Assembly: GCF_964204645.1 (NCBI RefSeq)
Contig: NC_134025.1
Coordinates: forward strand, 25,202,001-25,266,000
From: Tubulanus polymorphus
Taxonomy: Eukaryota > Nemertea > Palaeonemertea > Tubulaniformes > Tubulanidae
Direction: 5' to 3'
DNA length: 64,000 nucleotides
Made by a program: the position numbers and the translations under genes. Positions 1-14,217 of this stretch are shown here, in pieces; within the stretch, counting starts at the first letter, position 1; each line of letters begins with the position of its first letter. The notes under the pieces were generated by a model that made no database searches, was not told where the DNA came from, and saw nothing but the letters and a program-made list of their open reading frames with translations.

Positions 1-1835
1 GAAAGACATCAGTCAATGTAGTTTAATGTCTTCCTATCGAAGGAACCTGTCGAAAAGATCAGCGTTCAATCAATTCAACAAATGGCTGTTAAGTTTAACA
101 AGCACCGTATGAAAAATAGAACGAAGGGAAATGATCAGCGATGTAGAGGTTAGCGTACAAGCTCGTTTGATTGTGTTACACATTCACTTATTTCAGTTAC
201 TAATTTCGATGTCGTATTGATCGACACCTCACAACTGTACGTGTATTCGTGTCCATCCATAACATTCTGTGATTTTCTACCGATATTGATCGATAGTAAG
301 TTCGAGCATCATCATCGTGAGTCATTACATATTAGATACAACCACGGCGAACTGTGTTTGTACTGAAGGGAATTGTGATCGTTATGACACTAGTTCGCGT
401 GTGACCACCACCGATATATTGAAAGCGCCGTGCGCGCTCCGTCATTCAATTTGTTTGTCTCTTGTGGGTAACATCGTTGTGAAGTGGATGCGTAAACAGA
501 TATCGAGAGCCGGCGAAAAAAAATGTTCGATGATTATTTACTTTTTCACAGGTGCTACCGAATCAAACAAGAATGCCGATGTTTGAGCAAAACAAGGCCC
601 GATGTGTTCATCATGTATCTATTTGGTTTAGAAACCCCCACGTCATTTATCGAACGGCTAACTGCAAACAGAAAAAGCCATCAGCATCCGAAAAAATTAA
701 TTACTCAATTAATAGCCGCAGATCATTTCTTATTATCGCAATAACGACCCTATTACTGCATTCTGGACATGACAATGATCTAATAAGAAATAAATCTTGC
801 GTCGCGCAGATGGCCCATTCGAAGTAAAGTAACGATTAACATGTATACACTATACGCCTTCAATCCCATGCATTATTAATCCCACTCGAAGAACGGAAAC
901 ATGATCGAAATCGAGGCAATGTCATGGATGGAATGAGTGTTTAATGAAATGGACAGGATGGATGATGGTGGTTTCGCTTCAAAATTACGCACACCCGTTC
1001 CACGATAACTCATCATAGGACGTCCATCATCGGATATCAACCGATCATTTATATATGACATGTGCGTTTTCGAGATCGAAGAGAAGTTATCATAAGGTAC
1101 ATGATCAAATACGAAAGCAAGTATCCGCTAAAACTCATATGAGGAATGCTGATACATACAATGTAGAGCATTGAATATGTACAATTTCAGTTCGTCTAGA
1201 TAGTACTTGGCTGGAGGTCAAAACCTCCTCACAAAAGTCAGGATTCACCCAGATATGAGGGCTTTCAGATAGTTAATTACGATAAATTAGGCGATCATTA
1301 CAATAAACTACTAAATAATCATGTCAACAGCCTAGAACAATTATACAACCAGATACAAATGCATAGATAGCATCTAATATTCATAAATGCCCACGTTTCG
1401 GACATCTCATTTTCATTACGAAATATTGTGTTTTATTTCCCTAAAATTTAGGCCGACAGTTGTATGACGAGAAAGATATGAATTACAATTAAAAATGTTT
1501 TTTTTAACAGCTTGATGGAATAAATCAATTCAACATATGGTAAATAGCAACGTCACTGGTTTCAGGAACTTCTCAACAATCATTGCTTACAGGCTCGTCG
1601 CATGACTTATTTTAGGGGCAGTTCGTTTTCCTTACGACCCGGACCTTCCAGGTGGACCTTTTTGAAATGGCGTTCGTAATATGCTCACTGGTCGTTCTGG
1701 GGTTCAATGCCAGTCCTCAAGTACCCATAGGCCTATTGGACCGGGAGTACATAGGACAAGCCCAAGATTTTATTCAATTTTTGAAATGTGGACCTTTTTG
1801 CAGAATATGGGCAGTTTGTCCTAACCCCCTCTTAC

Positions 1836-4800
1836 CTCGCCATGTGCTCATCTCTATAGTTCTCGGCCACTCGAACGGCTTCATCCGTTTTCTTGATTTT
1901 CTCTTCGAGTTTCTCCATTTCGATTCCCAACTCGTGCAGACTCTCATCCAGACGCGTCGCTTGTTTCTCGTACAATTCGAAGAAACCGACCATACCCTCC
2001 AAAAGGTTTCCATCGAGGGTGTTCGGCACTTGAACTTGATAAGGTTTCGTCTCCTTGATTGAGAAATAATGAATAAGAAAGAAATTTATTTCAACTAGCC
2101 ACAAACTGGATTTAATAATGAATTCAATAATCAACTTTTTCAGGACCCACACTTGGTTTTATCTAGGATGTTATCGCGCACTTTAGCGAGAATTCATTAA
2201 GAAATGTCTTTGAATGTGAGTCTGGATGTACTGTAAGAATCCTCTCATCAACAATTCAACCAACAAGTGCGAATGAATCATTCAAGTTATATACGCTACT
2301 CTCCTGATTAAAGCAAGTCTGTTATTAGAAATTCAGTAATTAAACCCTAGGGTTTATTCTAATCAATGAGAACCCTGTCTCAATTGGTTCACTATAATGA
2401 AGCAGCATAGATATATTCAGTTCAAGTTTACTATTACTTTTCAAAGCATCTCCGGCTTGACAAATTAACTTTCTATATTTGTAGAGAAAATTAAAAATGT
2501 TCACTTTAAAAGATGAATTTGTTATTGTTATATGGTATTTTTTTGAATGAATAAGATACAGATTTGAAAGAACAAAAAGATATCTGTTGAATATCTTTGA
2601 ATCCGAGGAGCTGGTTTGGCATTCTATATCGAAAGGTTGGTATCCAAATGAAAGATTCATTATTTCAAACATGATTCTAAAATTTCCAATTAAATTCATT
2701 TCGAAAAAGCTGGTTGAACGCTCATTCCTTATTCCATAAAGATAAAGATAAGGTGTGAATACTACTTGAAGGTATCAATCAATCTAACACTGATAAGATC
2801 CGTACCAGACAGTGACTGAAAATCTTGCCCCAGCGGGACCCATTCATGTTCGTACTAAGCTCACGGAACTGTGAAGTCTTTATTAAGCCAATCTCGGCAT
2901 TTGCATTCCCGGGATAACGCGGAAGACACAAGTCGAACCACGGTTGATCAATCGTTAAGACAGTTCACCGTGATGAAACATCTCAATGGAATAACAGCAT
3001 CTCGCAACCTTGCCAAGAGACCTTCCTTCCCCATAAGAACATCCTCCAGATATTTGATTAGAAATTTAAATTGGGAAAATGATTACGATCTTCTCGGATT
3101 ATATCGAAAAATCTAATTCGCAAGGTGTAGGCGCGTAGGCAAGTTTTTTCCCGAGGAAAATTCAACTGACAAGAGAATGGTTCATTTTTTATACCATTAA
3201 CGGCAAACATCACCATGGTAACTATCTGTTGACCGTTATAGCGATTTCCTCAAAAATTAATGCCCGTATCAGTGAACGTATATTAACGGCAAGCCTACCG
3301 CTGGATCATTAGCATAATCACACCCCAGGGTTCCTCACTGAATACCAACACGGTAAACATCATACATCAGCATGAATGATAGTTTCATTCGTCGTGTCCT
3401 ACAACTGGGTACCGAGAAAGTAAAAATTGACCGATTTAGTCTAACCTATCTCTCAGAAAAAGTTTCGTGGCTTTAGAATTGAAAAACTCAATGATGTCAC
3501 TTAAGATATATATGTTGTTATCCTCGTTTCTATAATGCGCTTTAGAACTTATGGTAATGAGTTTAGTTTCCAAGTATAGAAAAGAGTCTATTCTTATAGA
3601 GGTACGTTATTCGTTGCCTTTATAAGACTTGTTTTCTATCAATTTTACCTTAAAAGCAATACATTAGTGAAAGCGATGAACTAGATATTCTGTATGTATG
3701 AGAACTACTTGTGAATATACACGGTTAGCATTTGACGACAAAAAAAAATCGCAACAAGTTGTGTGTATTACATATACACGATAATGTAGTGGGGGAAAAT
3801 CAATCTCATAAACCCGAGATATAAAATGCTTCAGGCTAAACTTTCACGATATTAAACATACATCAACTCCCTAGGTTACTACATGTATGATTTGTATTTC
3901 AAATCGATAGCATGGCTCCGACAAGTTTATGATGACAAAATAAGAATTTGAAAGATCAGCAGAAAATGTCTCTTAATGTCGAACAGATGTCGATTATGTG
4001 AAATCAAATTGTCTTCATCTAAAATGAAGGAGCCAGCGATGTCTGCGACAATCCTGCTGTTGATCACTGTGGCTCATCTGTGCCAGTGCAAAAAACATGA
4101 ACATCGATGGAAGTTATGCAAGGGTCTGAATTATTCCCTTTGACATGAGATTTATAGAGAGATCTAATTTCATTTGCCAGGAATCTGTTCTTTCTGTCTC
4201 ACAATTTATTTATCAATGATCAAAGTTGATTAAAATTTCAACACACTTCAGACTGTCACCATGGTGATGTTGACGTGAAGTTTTTCCATTCGAATCTTTT
4301 CCAGAATTAAATTATTTCATTTCATCGGTAAAAATAACATTCCGAGATCAATTGAAAATTCTTCAGTTCAACGGCGAACGTCAATAGATCAAAAAACCAT
4401 TATTAATTTACCTGGGGATGAAAGATCAATGGATCAATTTCAGTTACACGGGTGATTGGCTATCAAAAATTAATACGCAGAGAAGGAAATGACAAGATGT
4501 TATCGCGTATGAATCCTAGTCTGTCATCTGGTCGGTCGGATATTAAAATAATTCACGACAGACAAAATCCCCAGAGTACCGCCGAGTATTATATCCTTAC
4601 CGTGTCGGGTTTCTCTTTCTTATCTTCAGAGGGTGGCTTGAGTAGATTATCAGCGAACCCATCGAGGACCTCGCGTTGTTTAAGTAGCCTACTCTTCCTA
4701 GCTTCCATGGCTTCCTTATTTTTTCTGAGGCCGTGCAATTTTTCAACCAAATCGGAATGGCGTTGTTCGGCCTCATCTTCCTCATCAGTCAGGGGTTTAC

Positions 4801-5855
4801 AGTGATAGATCACTTCAAGGATCGTAGCAGGCCCCTTACCTTCAACCCTGAAAATTACACACGGAATCCTTTAAATCTAATATGACTCATTAATGAAGGC
4901 AATCTATCTAGACAATTTTGATAAGCTCAAAACAAATTCCTTTGCAACATTTATTTCAGGCAAATAAGAGGTTCACAAAAAGTTCATGAAGTTGACCATA
5001 AACACAATATCAAAGTGATAATTTGATACAGTCTTTGACCTTATTTGGATATTTCATGTGTATCATTCAAGTGCAAATGTACCTTAGATTTGAAGAACCA
5101 GAATTTGGATGAATATAATTGATCTGGTATAATTTTATAAATATTTTGATGATCATATGCCTAACCAGGTTTTAAATCTATAGGCATATGATATATCTGA
5201 AGTATTTTATCAACTCAAAAAAACTTCACATAGGCCTATGCCATGCATGTTCTTTTGTAATAATTGGCAATAATCTATCCATTTTATTTGAGTATTACCA
5301 TCCACCAAAGTGTACAACTTTTTCAACAACCAAATTATTGAGATTTCAAATCAGCAGAGCAACCGTTTCATCATTCATCTTTAATGTATCAAAAATTTTA
5401 CAGGTATAAATTCTATTTAGAATATTACCGAAGACAAGGTATCGATAGTATTTTTATGATATATAAAAATAGTGACACATTGTAAATAATTAGGTTATTT
5501 TCATTATCGTAGACTGTAATTCCACCACCTCCCATGTACAGCGTAAAATAGGCGTCGCCCACCGTTGTAATAATAAACATGCTCACCGTATCGAATCCCT
5601 ATCGACGCTCGGCGACAGTTTTTTCACGATTAATTCATTCTCTCCCTTCCGCAATCGGGCCTTAATTAGCCTGCACACCTCTGCCCTGTCCAGATATACA
5701 ATTACATATTCTACCGGACACCGGGTAGCATCGTAGACGCTCTTGGCATCAACCAAATCCATCGTTTGTTCCTCGGTGTACGATTCCTCTTCAGCCAGTG
5801 TCGCCATTTTGATGCTATCCAACTGCTCAGTGAAAGAACGAGGAGACCAAGGCAT
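1836..5855 (-). CDS. F37C4.5-like DUF4140/DUF4139 protein, 5' part (gene continues past left edge)
   Basis: Three consecutive coding exons on the minus strand: 5587-5855, 4601-4847 and 1836-2053. Their phases match (2, 0, then ending in phase 2), so at least one more exon lies to the left, and I see none in 1-1835. Exon 1 carries the N-terminal DUF4140 signature (VIVYLDRAEVCR, then KGENELIV and SPSVDRDSIR), as in C. elegans F37C4.5 and bacterial mucoidy-inhibitor A proteins. Exons 2-3 are charged and coiled-coil-like (repeated E/K heptads, LDESLHELGIEMEKLEEK). The C-terminal DUF4139 domain is not in this window. The first ATG is at 5855; a second in-frame ATG near 5805 has a better context (aaaATGG) and could be the true start. 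The biochemical function of the family is not established. The family call is firm, the 3' end is unknown. Confidence 0.82.
4024..4143 (+). CDS. possible small secreted peptide ORF inside an intron
   Basis: A 39-codon ATG-to-stop ORF on the plus strand within the 2.5-kb second intron of the minus-strand DUF4139-type gene. Its N-terminus looks like a signal peptide: MKEPAMSA, then the hydrophobic run TILLLITVAHL, then CQC, a plausible cleavage site. The remainder is short, basic and His/Lys-rich (KKHEHRWKLCKG). It could be a complete mini-peptide or the first exon of a secreted protein, but I find no convincing donor or continuation. Chance occurrence is quite possible. Confidence 0.2.
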   Translation: MKEPAMSATILLLITVAHLCQCKKHEHRWKLCKGLNYSL

Positions 5856-6939
5856 CGTTTTCGCAAGATATTATAATAGCATCATTTGCATGAAAAACGC
5901 TCAACAGGGGAGCTGCGCGCCGCATCTATAATATCATTACATCACAGGCACGTGACGTAATGTGATGATGATGTTGGTGGTTGCTGAAGCAGTGACAGCG
6001 GTATCGAAATTCAGGACAGACTGGTCAGATAAATCCATTTCAAATAATACAATAATAATCATAGATTTTCAAATCATGACTTTCGCCTTTATTTTTTTTT
6101 CTACAAAATATTCTTTTTTCGGGATTTAATTACAAAATATTGTACAAAACCACACATGGGATAGAATGCTTAATTACAACACATTATATTCATATATGAC
6201 AATTAATTCATCAATTTGAACTAGATCTTTTCAAAACTAATTCAATGGTTGGATCTAATTTATTGCAATGTAACCTTGTTGGGACCCAATTCCACAGAAC
6301 TGGGTAAGAATTTTCAGACTTATGAGTGTCAAATTTTAGTGTTCAAATCAACTCATAAATGTGGAACTTGATCCAGTTTGAGTCTTAACATTTTCTGCGA
6401 GGACAAATGTTTATTCCTTCATTCATTCATTTTCAGCTGATGAGTTCTAGAATTTTTTTAAATTCAAATGAAATATTGAATAACTACTAAATAGTCATAA
6501 TTTACAATTCCAAAATGAATACAGCAGTATCCCTTTAATGAACCTCAAGTAAAAGATTACAATTTTACAAAGGCGTTGTATTATGATATCTTTTCACATG
6601 ACCAACTGATCAGTCCACAAAGTTTATATGATTGTTCATTTATTCATACTCATTCAGTTTTAATTCACAAGAGGTAATCACTTTTTACAACATTCAATTT
6701 TAGCTTGCATCAAATAAGTGCCCATAATCTAAATATTACTATTATTCAAATTATTCAAATAATAATAATGAACATATATCATAAATGCTCATCAGATCAT
6801 AAGGTATTAAAACTCAGGACTCTGTATAACATATTGATAACACAGGTACGCGTACAGAGTACAACACCTAGAAATCGATACAGATTCTATTGGCTTTACA
6901 TAAATCTTACCAGGTCCTTTCAAATACTCAGGAAATAGT
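5856..6939. other. intergenic: LSD1 3' region and upstream region of the DUF4139-type gene
   Basis: No credible coding exon. The LSD1 3' untranslated region should occupy the right part; a minus-strand AATAAA lies at 6088-6093. The left part is the promoter side of the DUF4139-type gene. Confidence 0.6.
5949..5960. promoter_or_regulatory. overlapping E-box/CRE-like site upstream of the DUF4139-type gene
   Basis: CACGTG (5949-5954) overlaps TGACGTAA (5953-5960) about 95 bp upstream of the minus-strand start at 5855. This gives a combined bHLH (USF/MiT-type) and ATF/CREB-like element. The position suits a proximal promoter; binding is inferred. Confidence 0.4.
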
Positions 6940-9900
6940 TCAAGGCATATGTGTAGCCAATGGTGCCCTTTGAGGCATAGCATATGGAGCACCAAGAAAC
7001 TGATCAGCTATTCGCCCAGCCTCGCGTAGTCCGCTTAACAATGCACCATGTACAGTTGCAGGGTAGTTTCTGATAGTGTGCTCCCCCGCAAAAAACAGTC
7101 TAGGCATATGAGCTGAAGTTGTAGGTTGTCCTGGAATAGGCGGATTTGAGGAAACAGGGCTAGCCATCAGGTCATAGTCATTACCTATAAAATATCAACA
7201 ACGCGTACAGTTTATTCAAGTCGAAAGAATTGCAGGGCCAAAGGAATTCTATTGTATGAAGTAGGACTGATAAGTTTTACCTGAAGAGCCAGCTGCTACA
7301 TAAGAATATGAACCTCTAGACCATGGGTCAGCTCTCCATCTTGTAACAACTGTTTCTTTTGGCTGAAAACGATTAAAATCCAAGAAATGCAATACAGAAG
7401 ATGCTCAGAGAACAAGAACTTGATACCAAAATTATACTTGTTTATCTTGGATTGTTAAGAATTCTGACCTGTGGAACTGCATTATTTCCAAATATTCCTT
7501 TCAGTACGGCCAGGGAACGACCAACAATTACATCATCGCTAACATTCTCCATTATGGCAGCTGCTTCTCCTGCCACAAGAGCCAATAATACGGGAGCCTT
7601 GTATAGGTTCCAGAACAAAAACAGTTCGCCTCTACTAGCTGTTGTACTACCAACATGACCAAACAGGTTAGCATTAGGGTCCCAAAATACTCGATCAAAG
7701 CATAAAACAACCTATAAAACACAAAATAAGAGTTCAAGTTATAAGTATAGGTGTATAAAATGTATTTCCAAGAAGCCAGCAATCTCATTATCTACCAGGC
7801 AATCTTTTTTGCTAAATAGATACGTACAAATTAATGAGTATCAAGTTATGAAAAACATTTACCTTATTGAGATTCCCAAAACCCATTCTCTGAACGGCTG
7901 ATGTTTTCCACTCGGGTAAAGGAGGAATGAACTGCACTGCATTTACTCCATTGCCGCGTAGGGTTTCCTTCAACACGCCGAGAGGTAGTGTACACAATAC
8001 TGCATCGCCTTTATAGGAGATCGCGTTCGTGTTACTTCGGGAATGAGTGCAAACAACTTCAACAACTGCAATGATAACAACTGAAATTTGTATTCTGCTG
8101 CACTTTATCCTCAAATCCTATCCATCATTACCCCTTCATAGAGCTCCTATTCTCATCGATATAGGGGTTTTAAGACTCACCGTTTCCGTGATAGATGACT
8201 TGTCGCACAGCGGTGTTTAACTTGATATCGAGACCTTCGGATAGTGCGACCGGTACGCAGGAATAACCATTTCTCACTAGATATTCAAACAAAATATATT
8301 TCCAAATTGTCAACATGAATTTTACGAACGCAATTGAAAACTGGAGATACGATACCTGTTAGATGACTTCCAGAAAACTCGAAATCATCATCTTGATCCC
8401 AGTGTTTCAATGACAGTGTTGATAAAGGTGTGGCATTAGCGAATTCCAAATTAGCAAAATGCCAGTCCAGTATTTGGCGGTCCCTTGATGACAAGTACAC
8501 ATCACTGAAATCATGAGCATTTATTCAAAATTTCAGCCATTTCAACAGAATGAGCTAATATTACTACAGATTCCATTCTCACCTCGGAGGCGAATCTTCT
8601 AATTCCTTCAATTTTCCTTCTATTTCCTTCTGTTTTTCAACCAAGATGTCAAATTCCTGGAAAGAATTTTATCATTGATTAAATGCGTGAAAATGCTGTA
8701 TGCTTGAAAATTAATCAGAGTGTAGCAGACCTTTCTGAACTTGATACTGATTAGGTCGTCATAAAATATCAAATAAGGTTGAAATTTTCAGTGTAAAACG
8801 AATAACAAAACAATATGGAAGAATTTAATGGCAAAATCTACTGTATCCTATATTTTCCCCAAAATGACGAAATTACCTTGCATTCAACATTGAGATCCCG
8901 GAGTTTACTACGAACGAGGAATTCTGCTGTGATGTCACGAGGCTGTTTTACATCTTTTGCTTCTTGATATTGTTTCTTTAACTCATTGATTTTCTCTCGA
9001 CGTGTGACCATCTGAAAAACAATCATTTCATGTCTCCTGACAATCGACATTCAAATCAGATTCAATCGAATGTAAGAATCAAATTATAAACGTACCTCAT
9101 CTTGACAAGATTTCAGTTTTTCTTGCATTTCGATTATGCTTTTCTGATATTCGATCTGTTTTTCTTTAACATGTTTTTCTTGTAATCTACAGAATTATCG
9201 ATATTCACTTTAAAATACCATCGACTACGCAACGCAATACTGACTCTATAGAACCGATATTTTACATACTTAATGACTAGCTCCAGGGACTGCCCTAAAG
9301 TGACTGGTTTACTGCAGATGAAGTTGAAATCCATTTGATGAGACATATATGACGTTGATTCTAATAATCGATTGAATTCGCGTTCGACCATTTCATCTTT
9401 GTCTTTTGGTACTGTGTTTCCATTAGATTCATAGAGGGGACATTTCTGTTTAATCTTATGCAGAACCATATTCACTTGTTTGCTCAATACGGTTATAGGA
9501 TTTCCACCTGTGAATGATTTTGTGAGAAAATGATTATTTTCTCTTAATTTCTTAAAACTAAAAACGCAGTCAATGCGACAAGGCAATTTTACCTAATCCC
9601 GTCACAACCATGGCCCCTAGATCAGCTATGTAGTTATCTTTCCTAAACGTTGCCACTCGACCGCCTACCCTGTCCTGAAATACAAGTATAAACTTGAACA
9701 CTTCTGAAATTTATGGACAATGCATGAATGGCTATGTTTTTACAAGTGGATCAAAAATCAGAAATGGTTACAATCCGATCGCTAGACTGATCAACTGAAG
9801 GTAATGTGGTACTTACCCTCGCTTCAAGTATCACAACTTCCATTCCAAATGACGTTAATTGCCGAGCAGCTTCAAGTCCTGACACTCCTGCTCCAATGAT

Positions 9901-11356
9901 AATCACTTTACCCATCTTCTTAACTAATCAATAAAAAATTTTGGGTTACGATTTTGGCAAACCGGTAGCTCCAAGTACTAAGTAAACATCATCATCCCCT
10001 CGGCAGAGATCCCCTCTGATGACATCGAGACTGACACAGAGTGCAGTGATGCCGTCAGATTCGAATCCCAGCCAAGGGAAGACGAGTTAATATTAGCATC
10101 ATTAATGAATTCAAATATCCCTACTCACCTGGTATTGGCTTCAAACGTTTGAATACTCCAAAATTGATATAGCCGTGACGATCAAGGAAAGCATGTAATC
10201 TCATCACTAATGGACCATCACCTGATAATACATATACCACATATACCAATGATTTTATTAAACGTGTTAATGCATTAAGTTGTATAACACCTTTTCCAAG
10301 AGGTGAATAAAATTTTTCTTATGACATCATACGAGTGTGGTTTCTGGGATTTCTCAAAAACTATTGAAACAATAGAATATAACTGAATATCTCATAGATT
10401 TAGAAGTACTTTTGATAGTAATTTGCTCGAATGCCGGTACTTACTATTATATGGAGGATCAATGTTTGGTAATGTGTTTTCTATGATCAGCTGTTGCATG
10501 GGATTTTCCAACCACAATTGTAACTGTAAGATAAAATTCGAAATGATCATAGCATCGAATATAGGCCTATACATCATACATCGGCCTATACATAGAATTC
10601 TCAAACCTTCAAATGTATGAGTGGCTTCAAATACGACTTACAATGCGATTTCTGATGTAGAGGAATACTTGTTGAGTTTGTGGGGAACCTTGTGCAATAT
10701 CAGGGAAAAACGAGGCCTCTTGCGAAGTGAGTTTGTCATGAGGTAATCGGCTTTGAAAAGCAGCTCCTTCTAAACCTGAAAAGATTCCTTTTTTAAACAA
10801 ATACAACCAGGACCAGTTTCCACCATTTAAGGTAGGTTTGTAGGTTTTTATGTTTACCAGTAAGTAATGTATTCATAGGATCATCATTTTCACTTTCAAC
10901 TGGATCCTCAGCAACAGGCGGTGCAACTGGGGTTGGTTTTTCCTCTTTTACAGGCTTTTCTAAAACAGGCTTCGATTTTTTCTCTCCATCCGAGTTTTCC
11001 GCTGCATCATCCGATATGTTGGCATATTCCATAATCTCCTTATACTCGACCTGCAAATGTAACGCGTTAAAGATATCGCAAACATTTTATTTACTGGATC
11101 AAGAAAAGACAATAGCGGTTAAGTATAGGTCTTAAAAAACTTTAAAAACCTTCGCCTTTTTTCTCTTGCTTCTTCTACTTTGGGCATCAGCATCGTTTCC
11201 ATCACTGACACTGCTTTGGCTGTCAGCGTCAGGACTCAGCCTTTTACCGGCAGGTTGTTGCTGCATTTTCTTGGCCTCTTCTTCCTTGTTATTAGACCCG
11301 GCATTATTTTGATTAGAACTGGAAGTGGGGCGTGAAATCGGAACGCTGTTCGACAT
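6940..11356 (-). CDS. KDM1A: lysine-specific histone demethylase 1 (LSD1/KDM1A)
   Basis: Nuclear FAD-dependent amine oxidase that removes methyl groups from H3K4me1/me2 in CoREST-type complexes. Seventeen exons: 11150-11356, 10858-11050, 10642-10775, 10445-10523, 10129-10221, 9817-9923, 9593-9674, 9270-9507, 9096-9186, 8877-9011, 8583-8656, 8356-8504, 8181-8276, 7863-8065, 7469-7711, 7281-7362, 6940-7184. The product is 816 aa (human 852). Order: disordered N-terminus with an SKRKKAK nuclear-signal-like stretch; SWIRM domain about 136-228; FAD Rossmann motif IIIGAGVSG near 245; Tower coiled coil about 375-480; substrate/FAD half with the catalytic-site lysine in FGNLNK (Lys627, equivalent to human Lys661); FAD-binding [17 protein letters not shown] near 767. 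Relative to human, a few residues are inserted before [12 protein letters not shown]. No exon matching the vertebrate neuronal 8a micro-exon was seen. Exon 1 uses a weak donor (AAG|GTTTTT). Confidence 0.97.
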
Positions 11357-11775
11357 TCGGAGTTATGGGAATAATTTCGCGTGAAAGTAGGAAAAGTAGG
11401 AGGCTAACAAAAGATGAAGCCAGTTTTTGTTGCAGCTTGCCGAAGTAACCACAATAGAAAATCGTCAAAATGAAATGTCGAAGAGTATCGGCGATTATTA
11501 AACCTATTTCAAAGTGATTTTCAATAATTAATGTTATACTTAAATAGTGTAAAATATAGAAAAAATATCATAAATAAATGTTTACATGTATCATTACATA
11601 TCTATCAAATCATAGAATTTCGTTTCGTTTTTACGTCTATGACTAGTAGTGAACGCTATTATTGAATTGGATTGAATCGTCCGCTTATTTTCCGACGTAA
11701 ATTACTTCCTGGTGCGGAATTATTCGATAAAACTTGATTTTGTCGCCGTTCTTAACTCAGGATAATCCAGAAAAC
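11357..11775. promoter_or_regulatory. bidirectional promoter region between KDM1A and TRAPPC3
   Basis: The two start codons face away from each other across 419 bp. The TRAPPC3-proximal half contains an ATF-like GACGTAA and an ETS-like ACTTCCTGG near 11693-11712. No TATA box is evident. A shared housekeeping promoter is inferred from the arrangement. Confidence 0.55.
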
Positions 11776-12934
<1,159 letters not shown>

Positions 12935-13499
12935 AAAATTATCATTCCTTTGTACTGGATTTTTCTATTAACTGCATATGTTGTATGCATAATGCAAACT
13001 AGTCACCTAATAATTCTGTAACTCAACATCATGAGTGCTATCACAGATTAGTGTTGGACCGATTTGGACAACAGTGGGCTCCTTAAGTTTAGAATTAATT
13101 TGAGCCTGCTTTAAATGAATGTATTATCGTCATCGATATCATTGATGGAAGCCTGGTAGGGGTCTATTGGTGTCCGGCTCGTTTGGTGATAAATATCTGT
13201 AGGTGACAGGGTTTCTATAAAAACTCTCTCATCAGATTGATACCAATTTCATTAGGAATAATTGATACTTTTTCGATTTATAAAAGTTTAGATTGTGTAT
13301 AGTTTTAGTTGAATTTTATAATAAAAATCTTATCAGTGATAATTTGAATTAAGCATTTTAGGCACAATTGAATTGATTACTAGCCTTTTTTAGATTTCAC
13401 TAAAAGAAAAGAATTTTTGTTTGTCCTCATGAATTTTGATTATCACCTCTAAGTCGGATATGATGCATTATCTACTATATTTGTGATATAATTATGTTA

Positions 13500-13505
13500 A
13501 ATAAA
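13500..13505 (+). terminator. TRAPPC3 polyadenylation signal
   Basis: AATAAA 566 bp after the TRAPPC3 stop codon, in an AT-rich stretch with a T-run after it. It is the first good hexamer downstream. Confidence 0.55.
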
Positions 13506-13887
13506 AACTGTTTTATAGAAAATTTACTATTGTTTTTTTAATTGAGTGCGTTGTGGTGCTTATAATTTGACATCCATCATCATGACATAATGACAAATGA
13601 CATAAAGATGAAGTAATTTGGAGGATCATTCAGCAAGACACAAGCTGTTTATTATTAGTAGCAATCATGAATTTAACGCAAGTAACAGGAGCCAATAACG
13701 TGTCCGTGCATAATTTTCTCGGCTAATTTATTCTCAAAAAGGATTCAATGATTTTATAAGAAAGTAACAATTTGTAAAGACTTGCACTGGTGAGACCAAA
13801 AAATATACTTTGTATAAATAAATTGTGTCGGGCTCGATTGTTGTTTCTGTCGCGCAACATGAAAGGGTTCCGCTTTTCCTAGAATGC

Positions 13888-14045
13888 TACGTCACCGATA
13901 TTCTGACGTCATTGCTTACGTCAGGTTGAAGCATTCTGATTGGTGGTTATTTATTGTCGCGATGTTTATTGGCGTCGAAAATCACGTGCTGTTGCTAAAT
14001 TTAGAAACATGACCTCATCATTCGGTGACTCATTCGGTATATAAG
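13888..14045 (+). promoter_or_regulatory. FOS proximal promoter: CREs, CCAAT, E-box, MEF2/CArG-like, AP-1 and TATA
   Basis: Ordered known motifs in 160 bp: half-CRE TACGTCA (13888-13894), palindromic CRE TGACGTCA (13904-13911), TTACGTCA (13916-13923), inverted CCAAT box ATTGG (13939-13943), E-box CACGTG (13983-13988), MEF2-consensus CTAAATTTAG (13995-14004), AP-1 TGACTCA (14026-14032) and TATA box TATATAAG (14038-14045). Transcription should start near 14070, followed by about 150 nt of 5' UTR that contains a further AP-1 site, TGAGTCA (14141-14147). This arrangement fits an inducible immediate-early gene. Confidence 0.75.
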
Positions 14046-14217
14046 GGACATCGAGAGGTATTCCCTCAAAACGTTCAGGAGAGAATCTCTGTATTTCCTA
14101 GCACTGCGCAACAAAAGCCGACTCGAACCGTACCAGCGCGTGAGTCATCGTTAGGACTTTCCTGACTAAGTCAACTACTGAACCCAATACTCCAACATAA
14201 TATCAGGAACCGTCACG

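Noticed and set aside
1652-2062. 136-codon plus-strand ORF at the left end
   Set aside because: Most of it is antisense to the third exon of the DUF4139-type gene, which has family-like coding sequence and correct phases.
9960-10085. A-box-like GGTAGCTCCAAG and B-box-like GATTCGAATCC in an LSD1 intron
   Set aside because: The boxes are about 100 bp apart and no tRNA fold is seen. It might be an old SINE, but the evidence is too thin to annotate.
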